Source: Mycolicibacterium arenosum
GTDB taxonomy: Bacteria; Actinomycetota; Actinomycetes; Mycobacteriales; Mycobacteriaceae
NCBI RefSeq assembly: GCF_024320865.1
Contig: NZ_JANDBD010000017.1
Coordinates: 62,001 to 126,000 of the forward strand
Reading direction: 5' to 3'
DNA: 64,000 nt
The notes under the pieces were generated by a model that did not search any database, was not told where the DNA came from, and worked only from the letters and a program-made list of their open reading frames with translations. The position numbers were made by a program, and so were the translations under genes. This document shows, one piece after another, positions 25,178-33,355 of the stretch. Each line of letters opens with the position of its first letter. The first letter of the stretch is position 1.

Positions 25178-27349
25178 ATGCTGACCTTAGCTCCACCCCG
25201 AACGGCGCCGTGTACTGATTCGGGGACCTCCGCCCCATTCGCGATGGGCACCAGGGAGTCCGGGTTCTACCGGCACGATCTCGACGGCCTGCGCGGTGTT
25301 GCCATCGCCCTCGTCGCCGTGTTCCACATCTGGTTCGGGCGGGTGTCCGGCGGTGTCGACGTCTTCCTGGCGCTGTCGGGCTTCTTCTTCGGCGGCCGAC
25401 TGCTGCGCAACGCACTGCTGCCGGGAGCCTCGCTCGCGCCCGGCACGGAGATCATCCGGTTGGTGCGCCGTCTGCTGCCGGCCCTCGTCGTCGTCCTGGC
25501 AGCGTCGGCGGTGCTCACCATCCTGGTGCAGCCCGAAACCCGCCGGGAGACATTCGCCGACGAGAGCCTGGCGAGCCTGGGCTACTACCAGAACTGGGAG
25601 CTGGCGAACACCGCATCGAACTACCTGCGCGCCGGCGAGGCCGTCAGCCCGCTGCAGCACATCTGGTCGATGTCGGTGCAGGGCCAGTTCTACATCGCGT
25701 TCCTGATCCTGATCCTCGGGTGGGCGTTCCTCTTCCGCAAGCTGCTCGGGCGGCACCTCCGGACGTCGCTCATCGTGCTGCTGACCGCGCTGACCATCGC
25801 GTCGTTCGTCTACGCGATCATCGCCCACAACGCCGACCAGGCCACCGCCTACTACAACAGCTTCGCCCGCGGCTGGGAGCTTCTACTCGGCGCCCTCGTC
25901 GGCGCGCACGTCCCGCACGTCAAGTGGCCGATGTGGCTGCGCACCGTGGTGGCGTTCATCGCCCTGGCGGCGATCCTGTCCTGCGGCGCGTTCATCAACG
26001 GCGTCGAGGAGTTCCCCGGCCCCTGGGCGCTCGTCCCGGTGGGCGCCACGATGCTGTTCATCCTCAGCGCCGCCAACAGGATGGCCGACCCGCACGTCAC
26101 GTCGGGCAGGATGCCGCTACCCAACCGCGTGCTGGCCACCAAGCCGTTCGTCTTCCTCGGCGCCATGGCGTACTCGCTGTACCTCTGGCACTGGCCGCTG
26201 CTGATCTTCTGGCTCGCCTACACCGGCGAAACCAGGGCCGATCTCCTCACCGGTGCCGTGATCCTGCTGGTGTCGGGCGTGCTGGCGTGGCTCACCACCA
26301 AGTCCGTCGAGGACCCGCTGCGCTATCGGGCGCCCGCGGGCAAACCGGCCGTCACCGTGCCACTGCGGGTGCGACTGCGCCGACCGACGATCGTGCTCGG
26401 TTCGATCGTCACCCTGCTGGGAGTCGCGCTGACCGCGACGTCGTTCACGTGGCGCGAACACATGACCGTCCAGCGGGCGAACGGCAAAGAGCTGTCCGGA
26501 CTCTCGTCACGCGACTACCCGGGTGCCCGCGCTCTGGTGAACCAGGCGAGGGTGCCGAAACTGCCGATGCGCCCGACGGTGCTCGAGGCCGCCGACGACT
26601 TACCGCAGAGCACCATCGACAAGTGCATCAGCAACTTCGCGGATCCGAGTCTGCGCAAGTGCAGCTACGGCTCTGTGGCCGCGACCCGCACCATCGCGCT
26701 GGCGGGCGGATCGCACGCGGAACACTGGATTACGGCGCTGGACCTGCTCGGTCAGCTGAAGGGGTTCAGAGTCGTGACTTACCTCAAGATGGGCTGCCCG
26801 CTGTTGGCGGAGAGATTGCCGCGTATTCCGGGTTCGGGGGAGCCGTATCCGCAGTGCTTCGACTGGGCTCGAGCCGCCATGCGCGAGATCGTCGCCGACC
26901 GGCCGGATTACGTGTTCACTACCGTGACAAGGCCGAAGGATACGCAGCCTGGAGACGTGATGCCAGAGGAGTACATGCCGATTTGGCAGACGTTCGCAGA
27001 CAACGGTTTAAAGGTACTCGGCATGCGGGATACGCCGTGGCTGGTTCGCGACGGCGAACCCTTCTTTCCGAGAGACTGTCTAGCCGACGGTGGTGGAGCG
27101 ACGACCTGTGGCATCGACAGATCTGTCGTACTGGGCGACGTCAATCCAGCATCGGATCTGCCGAAACGCTTCCCTCTGATGGGTTTGCTCGACATGAGCG
27201 ATGCGCTTTGTCGAGACGAATACTGCCGAGCCGTCGAAGGTAACGTCCTTATTTACAGGGATTCTCACCACTTGTCCGCCACGTACGTACGGTCCATGAC
27301 GCCGGAACTCGGGCGCAGAATCGGTGCTGTGACGGGGTGGTGGCCCTGA
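25178..27349 (+). CDS. Acyltransferase 3 with C-terminal SGNH domain (OafA-like)
   Basis: The 723-residue product has an N-terminal acyltransferase-3 membrane domain (about residues 30-400, ten or eleven TM helices), with YRHDLDGLRGVAIALVAVFH at its start. A periplasmic SGNH domain lies near 480-720, with nucleophile region ALAGGSHAEHW and catalytic pair in DSHHLSATY. Such proteins O-acetylate or otherwise acylate surface glycans or lipids. The ATG at 25244 would give the short N-terminus usual for the family; 25178 is the longest frame. No box is found directly upstream. Confidence 0.88.
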   Translation: MLTLAPPRTAPCTDSGTSAPFAMGTRESGFYRHDLDGLRGVAIALVAVFHIWFGRVSGGVDVFLALSGFFFGGRLLRNALLPGASLAPGTEIIRLVRRLLPALVVVLAASAVLTILVQPETRRETFADESLASLGYYQNWELANTASNYLRAGEAVSPLQHIWSMSVQGQFYIAFLILILGWAFLFRKLLGRHLRTSLIVLLTALTIASFVYAIIAHNADQATAYYNSFARGWELLLGALVGAHVPHVKWPMWLRTVVAFIALAAILSCGAFINGVEEFPGPWALVPVGATMLFILSAANRMADPHVTSGRMPLPNRVLATKPFVFLGAMAYSLYLWHWPLLIFWLAYTGETRADLLTGAVILLVSGVLAWLTTKSVEDPLRYRAPAGKPAVTVPLRVRLRRPTIVLGSIVTLLGVALTATSFTWREHMTVQRANGKELSGLSSRDYPGARALVNQARVPKLPMRPTVLEAADDLPQSTIDKCISNFADPSLRKCSYGSVAATRTIALAGGSHAEHWITALDLLGQLKGFRVVTYLKMGCPLLAERLPRIPGSGEPYPQCFDWARAAMREIVADRPDYVFTTVTRPKDTQPGDVMPEEYMPIWQTFADNGLKVLGMRDTPWLVRDGEPFFPRDCLADGGGATTCGIDRSVVLGDVNPASDLPKRFPLMGLLDMSDALCRDEYCRAVEGNVLIYRDSHHLSATYVRSMTPELGRRIGAVTGWWP

Positions 27350-27390
27350 GGGGACGTTACGCGTGCTTCGGCGCCCCTGCCGCTTCAGGG
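27344..27390 (+). terminator. Probable terminator after the acyltransferase
   Basis: CCCTGAGGGG at 27344-27353 can pair with CCCC at 27374-27377 and TCAGGG at 27385-27390, over a mixed loop. It starts inside the stop codon region. There is no T-run. The rest of 27391-27587 has no recognised gene. Confidence 0.4.
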
Positions 27391-27587
27391 CAACCGCATC
27401 ATTGTCTGCGGGCAACCATCCAACGAGGCACACGCGCCCGACGATCGCGTCGACCATCGAGATGAGATGAGCGCGCCGTGGGCACCTTTCGAAGTTTGGC
27501 GATTCGTCCTCTCTTGCGGTCGATTAACCGGAGCGGGTTCACGCGTACGGTCACACCCGCTCGCCAACTACCGCGACGTCGTGGGAA

Positions 27588-27614
27588 AGTACTACGTACT
27601 ATGTAAGTACGTAG
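27588..27614. promoter_or_regulatory. Double BlaI-type box upstream of the small gene at 27718
   Basis: AGTACTACGTACTATG followed by AAGTACGTAG gives three half-sites in 27 bases. To the right lies the 70-residue gene at 27718; to the left a modest 8-bp hairpin (GAGCGGGT...ACCCGCTC, 27532-27562). Confidence 0.65.
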
Positions 27615-27717
27615 ATTGATGCGACGGCGCGAATGAGTTACCTTCACGTCTCTTTCTGCTGCCGCCGCGCTAGACGAGAGGTAAGCGGGCCTGCCGTTGG
27701 CAGGTTCAGGGCCTGGC

Positions 27718-27930
27718 ATGGCATATGAGACTGAGTCGCGCGGCAAGGAGCGATCGATACGGGCACACGATAGGCGCGAGGTCGTCACCGCTGTCGCGGA
27801 GTGGGCTGTGTCCCGAGGGTGGACGACGCTGACTGATTCGGACGGGTGCTGTCACTTCTACGATCCTCACGGTGAGTACATCGCGTACTGGCCGTTGAAG
27901 ATGTCCTCAGGCGCCGGTCACCGTTGGTAG
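27718..27930 (+). CDS. Hypothetical 70-residue protein
   Basis: From the ATG at 27718 the product is small and soluble: a charged N-terminal helix (RSIRAHDRREVVTAVAEWAV), then SRGWTTLTDSDGCCHFYDPH and GEYIAYWPLK. The pattern looks like a small alpha/beta fold with a paired Cys. No family is recognised. The double box about 100 bases upstream suggests it belongs to the regulon, which is the main reason to think it real. Confidence 0.55.
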   Translation: MAYETESRGKERSIRAHDRREVVTAVAEWAVSRGWTTLTDSDGCCHFYDPHGEYIAYWPLKMSSGAGHRW

Positions 27931-28146
27931 GCCTTGCGGTTCCATTCTTTTGCCGGTGTCGAGCGCTGCCGGCGACGCCGGTAGGAGTGCTCGGGTCCGC
28001 TTGCGTGCGGTGGGCGCTTGCAAGGTTGCAGCGATTCGGCGTTACCGCCGCTCGCAACACGGCTTCTGTCTCGTCCGATCTCGTTGACGCAGGAGTGGCA
28101 CATGTCGTCGCCGCTGGGATCTGGTGCGTATCAGGGTTGACGGATC

Positions 28147-28179
28147 ATATGCATACATGCGTATTATCGCATGCATGAC
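28147..28179. promoter_or_regulatory. Inverted repeat at the metal-ATPase start (candidate metal-sensor operator)
   Basis: The arms CATGCG and CGCATG flank TATTAT (28156-28173), extended by ATGCAT on the left and GCATGCATG on the right. It overlaps the possible start codons at 28157, 28171 and 28175, so the mRNA may be leaderless and the site a direct block to transcription. It differs from the TACGTA boxes; an ArsR/SmtB- or MerR-type sensor is a guess. Confidence 0.5.
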
Positions 28180-30727
28180 ACGTGGCAGGGGAACCGTAGG
28201 CCGTCGCGGCGACGACGAAACTCCGGCGAACAGAACCCTGGCGCTCGAACTCACCGATCTCCTTCCGGGTAGCGACGACCGCTGCGCCGACCGCCTGACG
28301 CGCGACCTGGCTGCCAACGCGATGATCGAAGAAGTCCACGTGATCGACGGCGACACGCTGAAGCCGCGGCTGTGCGTCCACTACGACGCCAACGCGGCGA
28401 CGGCGATCGACGTGCAGCGGCGCGCATGGCAGGCAGCACAGACAATCAACTCGCAATACGGTCACCTGCGTTGGTTGATGACTGACACGGACGACGAAGC
28501 AACTCGCGCGGCGCTGGTCGATCGGTTGGCGACCATGCCCGGTGTCGTCGGCGCGGCGGCGACACCGAACTCGGTCGAGTTGGAGTTCGAACGCGCGACG
28601 GTGACGGCGCAAGAACTCGTCGACGTCATCGCGAATGAGATCGCGCCCAACCCGGCGACTTCGGAGGTCGCCCGCGACGCGCACCCCGGTGTGACGACCG
28701 AGGACGACGAGGATCACGGCGGCCACGACCACGGTCACGGCGGGATCTTCGGAGAGCGAAGCGAACTCGTCTTCGCGGGACTGTCCGGGACATTGCTCCT
28801 CGCCGGTTGGCTTCTAGCGACCTTCGCGGATACGCCGCGGACCGTCGAGTTGGTCGTCTACTCCCTGGCGTTCTTCTTCGGTGCGTTCTTCACCGTGCAA
28901 GAGGCATATGCCAGCGTGCGGCAGGGCCGCTTCGAGATCGATTTCCTGATGCTGATCTCCGCTGCGGGCGCTGCGGCCCTCGGTGAAGTCGCCGAAGGCG
29001 CTCTGCTGCTGTTCCTGTTCAGCGTCGGTCACGCGCTCGAGGGTTACGCGATGGGCCGCGCCCGCAGGGCGATCGAAGCGCTGGCCGAGCTCGCTCCGAA
29101 GACGGCGCTGGTACGGCGAGGAGGCACGGGCGACACCGTGGAAGTCCCGGTCGCGGACGTCCGAGTCGGAGACATCGTGGTCGTACGACCCAACATGCGA
29201 CTCGCGGCAGACGGCTTCGTCGTCGCAGGCACGACCAGCATCGATCAGGCCCCTGTGACGGGGGAGAGCGTTCCGGTCGACAAGGGCCCCGTCCCGGACG
29301 TGGCAGCAGCAACCGCATCGCCGGACCTCGTGGACGCATCGGCACGGGTGTTCGCCGGAACGATCAACGGTGCCGGCGCCATCGAGATCCAGGTGACCAG
29401 GCTTGCCGGTGATTCCACGCTGGCTCGGGTCGTCCGCCTGGTCGCCGAGGCTCAGACGAAGACCACATCGACGCAGCGCTTCACCGATCGGTTTCAGCGC
29501 ATCTTCGTGCCGGCAGTCCTCGTGGGCGTCGTCCTGCTGCTGTTCGCCGGACTCGTCGTAGACGAGCCTTTCACGGCCACCGTGTACCGGGCGCTTGCCG
29601 TCCTGGTGGCGGCCAGCCCTTGTGCCCTGGCGATCGCCACGCCCAGTGCAGTGCTGTCGGCGGTGGCACGCGCGGCGAGAGCCGGAATCCTGATGAAGGG
29701 CGGAGCTGCGCTGGAGGAGCTGGGCCGCGTCGAGGTCTTGGCGTTCGACAAGACCGGCACTCTCACCGAAGGCCGACCGCGAATCGCCGACGTGATCGCG
29801 ACCGAGGGCGCGACAGAAGCCGAATTACTTACGATCGCTGTCGCAGTTGAGGAACAGAGCGATCACCCGCTCGCGCGCGCCATCGTTCGCGACGGCCGCG
29901 AGCGTCTGGCCGAGGCAGTCGTGCCCCGCGCGACCGACGTGCGAGCGCTCATCGGCCGGGGTATTGCCGCCTCCGTCGACGGGGTCGAGGTCCGCATCGG
30001 CAAGAGCGACCTGTTCACAGAGTCAGATCAACATCCGCCGACTGAACTGGCCGCCGAAGTCGAAAGACTTGAACAGGCGGGCCGTACGACGATGCTCGTA
30101 CGCGCGGGCAACCGCTGGCTGGGAGTTATCGGCCTGATGGATGTACCACGACCGGAGGCGTCGACCGTTATCCGACAACTCACTGGACTCGGAATCGGCA
30201 ACACCGTCATGCTTTCCGGTGACAATCAGCGTGTAGCAGATGCCGTCGCCGCTGAAGTCGGCGTCGCGTACGCACGTGGCGATCTGATGCCGGAGGACAA
30301 GGTCGCCGAAATCGCCCTGCTGCGAGAGCGTTACGGCCGCGTGGGCATGGTCGGCGACGGAGTCAACGACGCACCCGCCATGGCAGGAGCGAGCGTCGGG
30401 ATCGCGATGGGTGCCGCAGGTTCCGACGTAGCGCTGGAGACCGCCGACGTTGCGCTGATGGCTGACGACCTCAAAGCATTACCGTTCGCGGTCAACTTGA
30501 GCCGCCGGTCATCGCGGATCATCAAACAGAACCTTTGGGCGAGTCTCGGCATCGTCGCAATCCTCATCCCGGCAACGATCCTCGGATTGGGCATCGGACC
30601 CGCGGTACTCATCCACGAGGGATCGACGCTCATCGTCGTCGCCAATGCGCTTCGACTACTCGGCCTTCCCATACCGACGGTGACTCCCGAGTCACCACGC
30701 TTTGGTACGAACGCGGAGAACACGTGA
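28175..30727 (+). CDS. P1B-4-type heavy-metal ATPase (CtpD/CtpJ-like)
   Basis: Starting at ATG 28175 the product is about 850 residues. A long N-terminal cytosolic region ends in a His-rich segment (EDHGGHDHGHGG). P-type hallmarks follow: actuator TGES, TM metal site ASPCALAIATPS, phosphorylation DKTGTLT, GDGVNDAP hinge, and TM8 IHEGSTLIVVANALRLL. The SPC plus HEG(S/G)T pair is typical of the P1B-4 class, which exports Co, Fe, Ni or Zn. Its stop overlaps the cyclase start (GTGA). Two earlier ATGs are in frame. The N-terminal extension of about 150 residues before the His segment shows no classical CXXC metal-binding domain. Confidence 0.92.
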   Translation: MTRGRGTVGRRGDDETPANRTLALELTDLLPGSDDRCADRLTRDLAANAMIEEVHVIDGDTLKPRLCVHYDANAATAIDVQRRAWQAAQTINSQYGHLRWLMTDTDDEATRAALVDRLATMPGVVGAAATPNSVELEFERATVTAQELVDVIANEIAPNPATSEVARDAHPGVTTEDDEDHGGHDHGHGGIFGERSELVFAGLSGTLLLAGWLLATFADTPRTVELVVYSLAFFFGAFFTVQEAYASVRQGRFEIDFLMLISAAGAAALGEVAEGALLLFLFSVGHALEGYAMGRARRAIEALAELAPKTALVRRGGTGDTVEVPVADVRVGDIVVVRPNMRLAADGFVVAGTTSIDQAPVTGESVPVDKGPVPDVAAATASPDLVDASARVFAGTINGAGAIEIQVTRLAGDSTLARVVRLVAEAQTKTTSTQRFTDRFQRIFVPAVLVGVVLLLFAGLVVDEPFTATVYRALAVLVAASPCALAIATPSAVLSAVARAARAGILMKGGAALEELGRVEVLAFDKTGTLTEGRPRIADVIATEGATEAELLTIAVAVEEQSDHPLARAIVRDGRERLAEAVVPRATDVRALIGRGIAASVDGVEVRIGKSDLFTESDQHPPTELAAEVERLEQAGRTTMLVRAGNRWLGVIGLMDVPRPEASTVIRQLTGLGIGNTVMLSGDNQRVADAVAAEVGVAYARGDLMPEDKVAEIALLRERYGRVGMVGDGVNDAPAMAGASVGIAMGAAGSDVALETADVALMADDLKALPFAVNLSRRSSRIIKQNLWASLGIVAILIPATILGLGIGPAVLIHEGSTLIVVANALRLLGLPIPTVTPESPRFGTNAENT

Positions 30728-31422
30728 TAACGGCCATGTTCACCGCTGCAGGCGATTTCGAGCACGACGTCGTCGACGCAACCGTGATCTTCGTCGACAT
30801 GGCGGGGTTCACCGCGTTCACCGAAGCCCACGGTGATCATCGTGCCGCCCAACTGGCAGAGACGTTCGCCACCCTGGCAACGCGCGCCCTGGGACCCGGT
30901 GACGAACTGATCAAGGCCATCGGCGACGCAGTCTTGACTACGAGTGAGAACACCACAGCCGCGCTGGCCTTCCTTCGACGACTCCACGACGAGACCCGCG
31001 GCATCGACGGCTTCCCCTTGTTGCGCGCCGGCATTAGCGCGGGCTCGGTAGTGAAGCGGCTCGGAGACGTATACGGATCAACGGTCAACACCGCGGCCAG
31101 ACTCGTCGACGTTGCCGAGGCAGGACAGGTCGTCGTCGATGGCGTTGCAGCGTCCGCGCTTCGCGAAGCGGATCTGATCGCGTCGAGACGGCTGGGTCCG
31201 CTTGCGCTCCGAAACCTCGGCTCACCGGTCGAAGCGTTCGCGCTCGACGTCGGAACCCGTCACCGGGTCCACGTCGATCCGATTTGTCGGATGCACGTTG
31301 CGACAAACGGCAGCCAGCTGGCGACCGTGCACCAAGGCGCGTCGTACCGGTTCTGCTCGGCAGCCTGCCAACGCCGTTTCGATCAGATCTGCCAGTCTTG
31401 GGCTCCGTCGTTCTCCGTGTAG
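30724..31422 (+). CDS. Class III nucleotide cyclase fused to a C-terminal YHS metal-binding domain
   Basis: GTG at 30724 overlaps the ATPase stop; ATG at 30736 is an alternative. The 232-residue soluble product has a class III cyclase domain (about residues 10-160): IFVDMAGFTAFTEAHGDH with the first metal Asp, then IKAIGDAVLTT. After it comes SVVKRLGDVYGSTVNTAARL. The C-terminus is a YHS domain: VHVDPICRMHV, then YRFCSAACQRRFDQ, with three Cys placed for metal binding. YHS domains occur in copper and heavy-metal ATPases, so a metal-gated cyclase coupled to a metal pump is suggested. Key substrate-specifying residues were not verified, so activity is not certain. Confidence 0.88.
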   Translation: MITAMFTAAGDFEHDVVDATVIFVDMAGFTAFTEAHGDHRAAQLAETFATLATRALGPGDELIKAIGDAVLTTSENTTAALAFLRRLHDETRGIDGFPLLRAGISAGSVVKRLGDVYGSTVNTAARLVDVAEAGQVVVDGVAASALREADLIASRRLGPLALRNLGSPVEAFALDVGTRHRVHVDPICRMHVATNGSQLATVHQGASYRFCSAACQRRFDQICQSWAPSFSV

Positions 31423-32321
31423 ATCCCGACGGAGTTCTTCACCACTACCGGGTCCCCACTGCCGAAGTTGTCGAAGAACCACTGCGCGTTGGCGGGACTG
31501 AGATTGGGACACCCGTGGCTCACGTTTCGCTTGCCCTGGTCCGCCACGGACCACGGTGCGCCGTGAACGAAGATGCCGGCGTTGTTGATTCGGACCGCAT
31601 CTTGGACCTTGAGCTTGTACCCCTCGGCTGAGTCGACGGGAACGCCGTAGGTAGAGGAGTCCATCACCATGTCGGCGAACTTCTCCAGCACGTAGTAGGT
31701 GCCGTTGGGGGTTTCGTAGCCCGGCTTGCCCAACGACACCGGAATCGTCTTTTCGAGCACGCCGTTTCGCGTCACATCCATCTGCAGGGTGGCGTTGTCG
31801 ATGGTGGCCACCAACGCGTCACCAGTGCGGAAGCTCGACTTCGTTCCGCCCGCGTCGATGTTGATGCTGGTGTTCGCGGGCCAGAAGTCGATTGGGCGCC
31901 ATCGTAGTTGCGTATCGCTCATCCAGTAGAACTTGCCCGGCACCGGGGGATTTGACGAGATGTGGACTGCCTGCTCGGCCAAAACACGGTCGGCAATCGG
32001 CCGCTGAAAGTTGACGACGATCGGTCTGGCGATGCCGACCATCGAGCCGTTCAGCGGATTGAACGTGGGAGGCGCGAATACCGGCGGACCGAGATACGGC
32101 TTCGGGTTCTGGCCGGAGGGTGTGTCGCTCGTAACGGTCGGCGTGAAGCCGGGCAACGGTGGGAACGGATTCGGCGATGGTGGTGCCGGGATGGCGAGCG
32201 GGTCACCGGGCGTCGGTGCGGGTATCGGCGGCTCGGCTGACGCCGACGTCGCGGTCAGCAGCCATACCGCCGCGAAGACGGCTGCCCACATCGCTCGAGA
32301 GCTCCCCGGCGGAAACCGCAT
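31383..32321 (-). CDS. L,D-transpeptidase (second copy)
   Basis: From ATG 32321 the product is 312 residues: signal peptide to about 29 (ending ASA), a Pro-rich stretch, one Ig-like domain (about 90-170) and a YkuD domain (about 170-300). The catalytic site is VSHGCPNLS with Cys near residue 271, preceded by IFVHGAPWS. Longer in-frame starts run to 32519 but cross the box and the ccdA start, so they are rejected. The 3' end overlaps the cyclase gene by 40 bases, convergently. It shares the YkuD core with the copy at 10 kb but has one Ig-like domain fewer and is not a lipoprotein. Confidence 0.92.
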   Translation of the reverse strand: MRFPPGSSRAMWAAVFAAVWLLTATSASAEPPIPAPTPGDPLAIPAPPSPNPFPPLPGFTPTVTSDTPSGQNPKPYLGPPVFAPPTFNPLNGSMVGIARPIVVNFQRPIADRVLAEQAVHISSNPPVPGKFYWMSDTQLRWRPIDFWPANTSINIDAGGTKSSFRTGDALVATIDNATLQMDVTRNGVLEKTIPVSLGKPGYETPNGTYYVLEKFADMVMDSSTYGVPVDSAEGYKLKVQDAVRINNAGIFVHGAPWSVADQGKRNVSHGCPNLSPANAQWFFDNFGSGDPVVVKNSVGIYTENDGAQDWQI

Positions 32322-32386
32322 AACCAGCCTTATCCCTTCTTCGTGGTCACCACCGCTGCACGGGGTGGCCAACGGCACCCATCTCT

Positions 32387-32405
32387 CTACGTAGTTACAT
32401 AGTAG
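32387..32405. promoter_or_regulatory. BlaI-type box between the L,D-transpeptidase and ccdA
   Basis: CTACGTAGttaCATAGTAG is a clear inverted repeat. It is 66 bases from the leftward transpeptidase start and 90 from the rightward ccdA start, so it can serve both a wall enzyme and a thiol-redox operon. Confidence 0.75.
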
Positions 32406-32493
32406 ATGATGTGGAGGTCGGCCGACCGTTCCAGCGACTGGCTTCGCCCGAAGGGGAAGGTCCGCGGATGGACGCGATGAGAAAGGAGGACTC

Positions 32494-33264
32494 ATGAGTG
32501 GTTTCTCGGCAATCGCCACGTCCGGGCACCTGCTGCTGGCCGTGCTCGTCTCGGCCTTGGCTGGGCTGGTCTCCTTTGCCTCTCCGTGCGTCGTCCCGCT
32601 CGTGCCCGGATACCTGTCCTACCTCGCGGCGCTGGTCGGTGTCGATGACGAGGCACGCGCCCGAACCCGTCGCGGGATCCGGCTGCGAGTGGCGGGAGCC
32701 GCGGGGTTGTTCGTCGCCGGCTTCACGGCCGTTTTCCTCGTCGGCACCGTTGCGATTCTGGGTTTGACGACGACCGTCATCGCCAACGGTCTGCTGTTGC
32801 AACGCATCGGCGGTGTCGTCACCATCGTGATGGGCTTGGTGTTCATGGGGTTCTTCCCCGCCCTGCAGCGCGACACGCGTTTGACGCCCATGTCGGTGTC
32901 CACCCTGGGGGGTGCCCCTCTGCTCGGTGCCATCTTCGGTTTGGGCTGGACTCCGTGTTTGGGACCGACCCTGACCGGTGTCATCGCCGTAGCGTCCGCC
33001 ACCGAGGGTCCGAACGTCCCGCGCGGCGTTGTGCTGGTCATCGCCTACTGCCTGGGCCTTGGCGTTCCGTTCGTTCTGTTGGCGGTGGCCTCGGGGCGCG
33101 CAGTCGGAGCTCTGGGATGGTTGCGAAGAAACACCCGGCGGATCCAGATCTTCGGCGGTGTGCTTCTCGTCGTAGTAGGCGTTGCCCTGGTGACCGGGCT
33201 GTGGAACGAGATGGTTTCATGGGTGCGCGACGTGTTCGTCAGCAACACCACGCTTCCGATATGA
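32494..33264 (+). CDS. ccdA: CcdA/DsbD-type thiol-electron membrane transporter
   Basis: AAGGAGGA lies just before the ATG. The 256-residue product has six TM helices. The redox Cys are visible in SFASPCVVPLVPGY (about residue 32) and GWTPCLGPTLTG (about 155). CcdA passes electrons from cytosolic thioredoxin to extracytoplasmic thioredoxins such as the TlpA-like and DsbA-like proteins of this region, for cytochrome c and oxidase copper-site maturation. It leads a unit with the CopD-CtaG fusion and a DUF305 gene. Confidence 0.94.
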   Translation: MSGFSAIATSGHLLLAVLVSALAGLVSFASPCVVPLVPGYLSYLAALVGVDDEARARTRRGIRLRVAGAAGLFVAGFTAVFLVGTVAILGLTTTVIANGLLLQRIGGVVTIVMGLVFMGFFPALQRDTRLTPMSVSTLGGAPLLGAIFGLGWTPCLGPTLTGVIAVASATEGPNVPRGVVLVIAYCLGLGVPFVLLAVASGRAVGALGWLRRNTRRIQIFGGVLLVVVGVALVTGLWNEMVSWVRDVFVSNTTLPI

Positions 33265-33355
33265 CGAGCGAACTCGTATTCGGCTGTCCAGCAGACGCTC
33301 ACCGATACCGACGCGATCATCGGCGCTCGACCGCGGGAACGGGGTGGTGGAGGTG

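Noticed and set aside
25720..27243. A 507-codon frame inside the acyltransferase gene
   Set aside because: Arg-rich out-of-frame reading of a clear membrane protein and SGNH gene.
27283..27294. CACGTACGTACGG inside the acyltransferase 3' end
   Set aside because: It matches the box core but lies within codons of a conserved region, with no promoter or gene start nearby.
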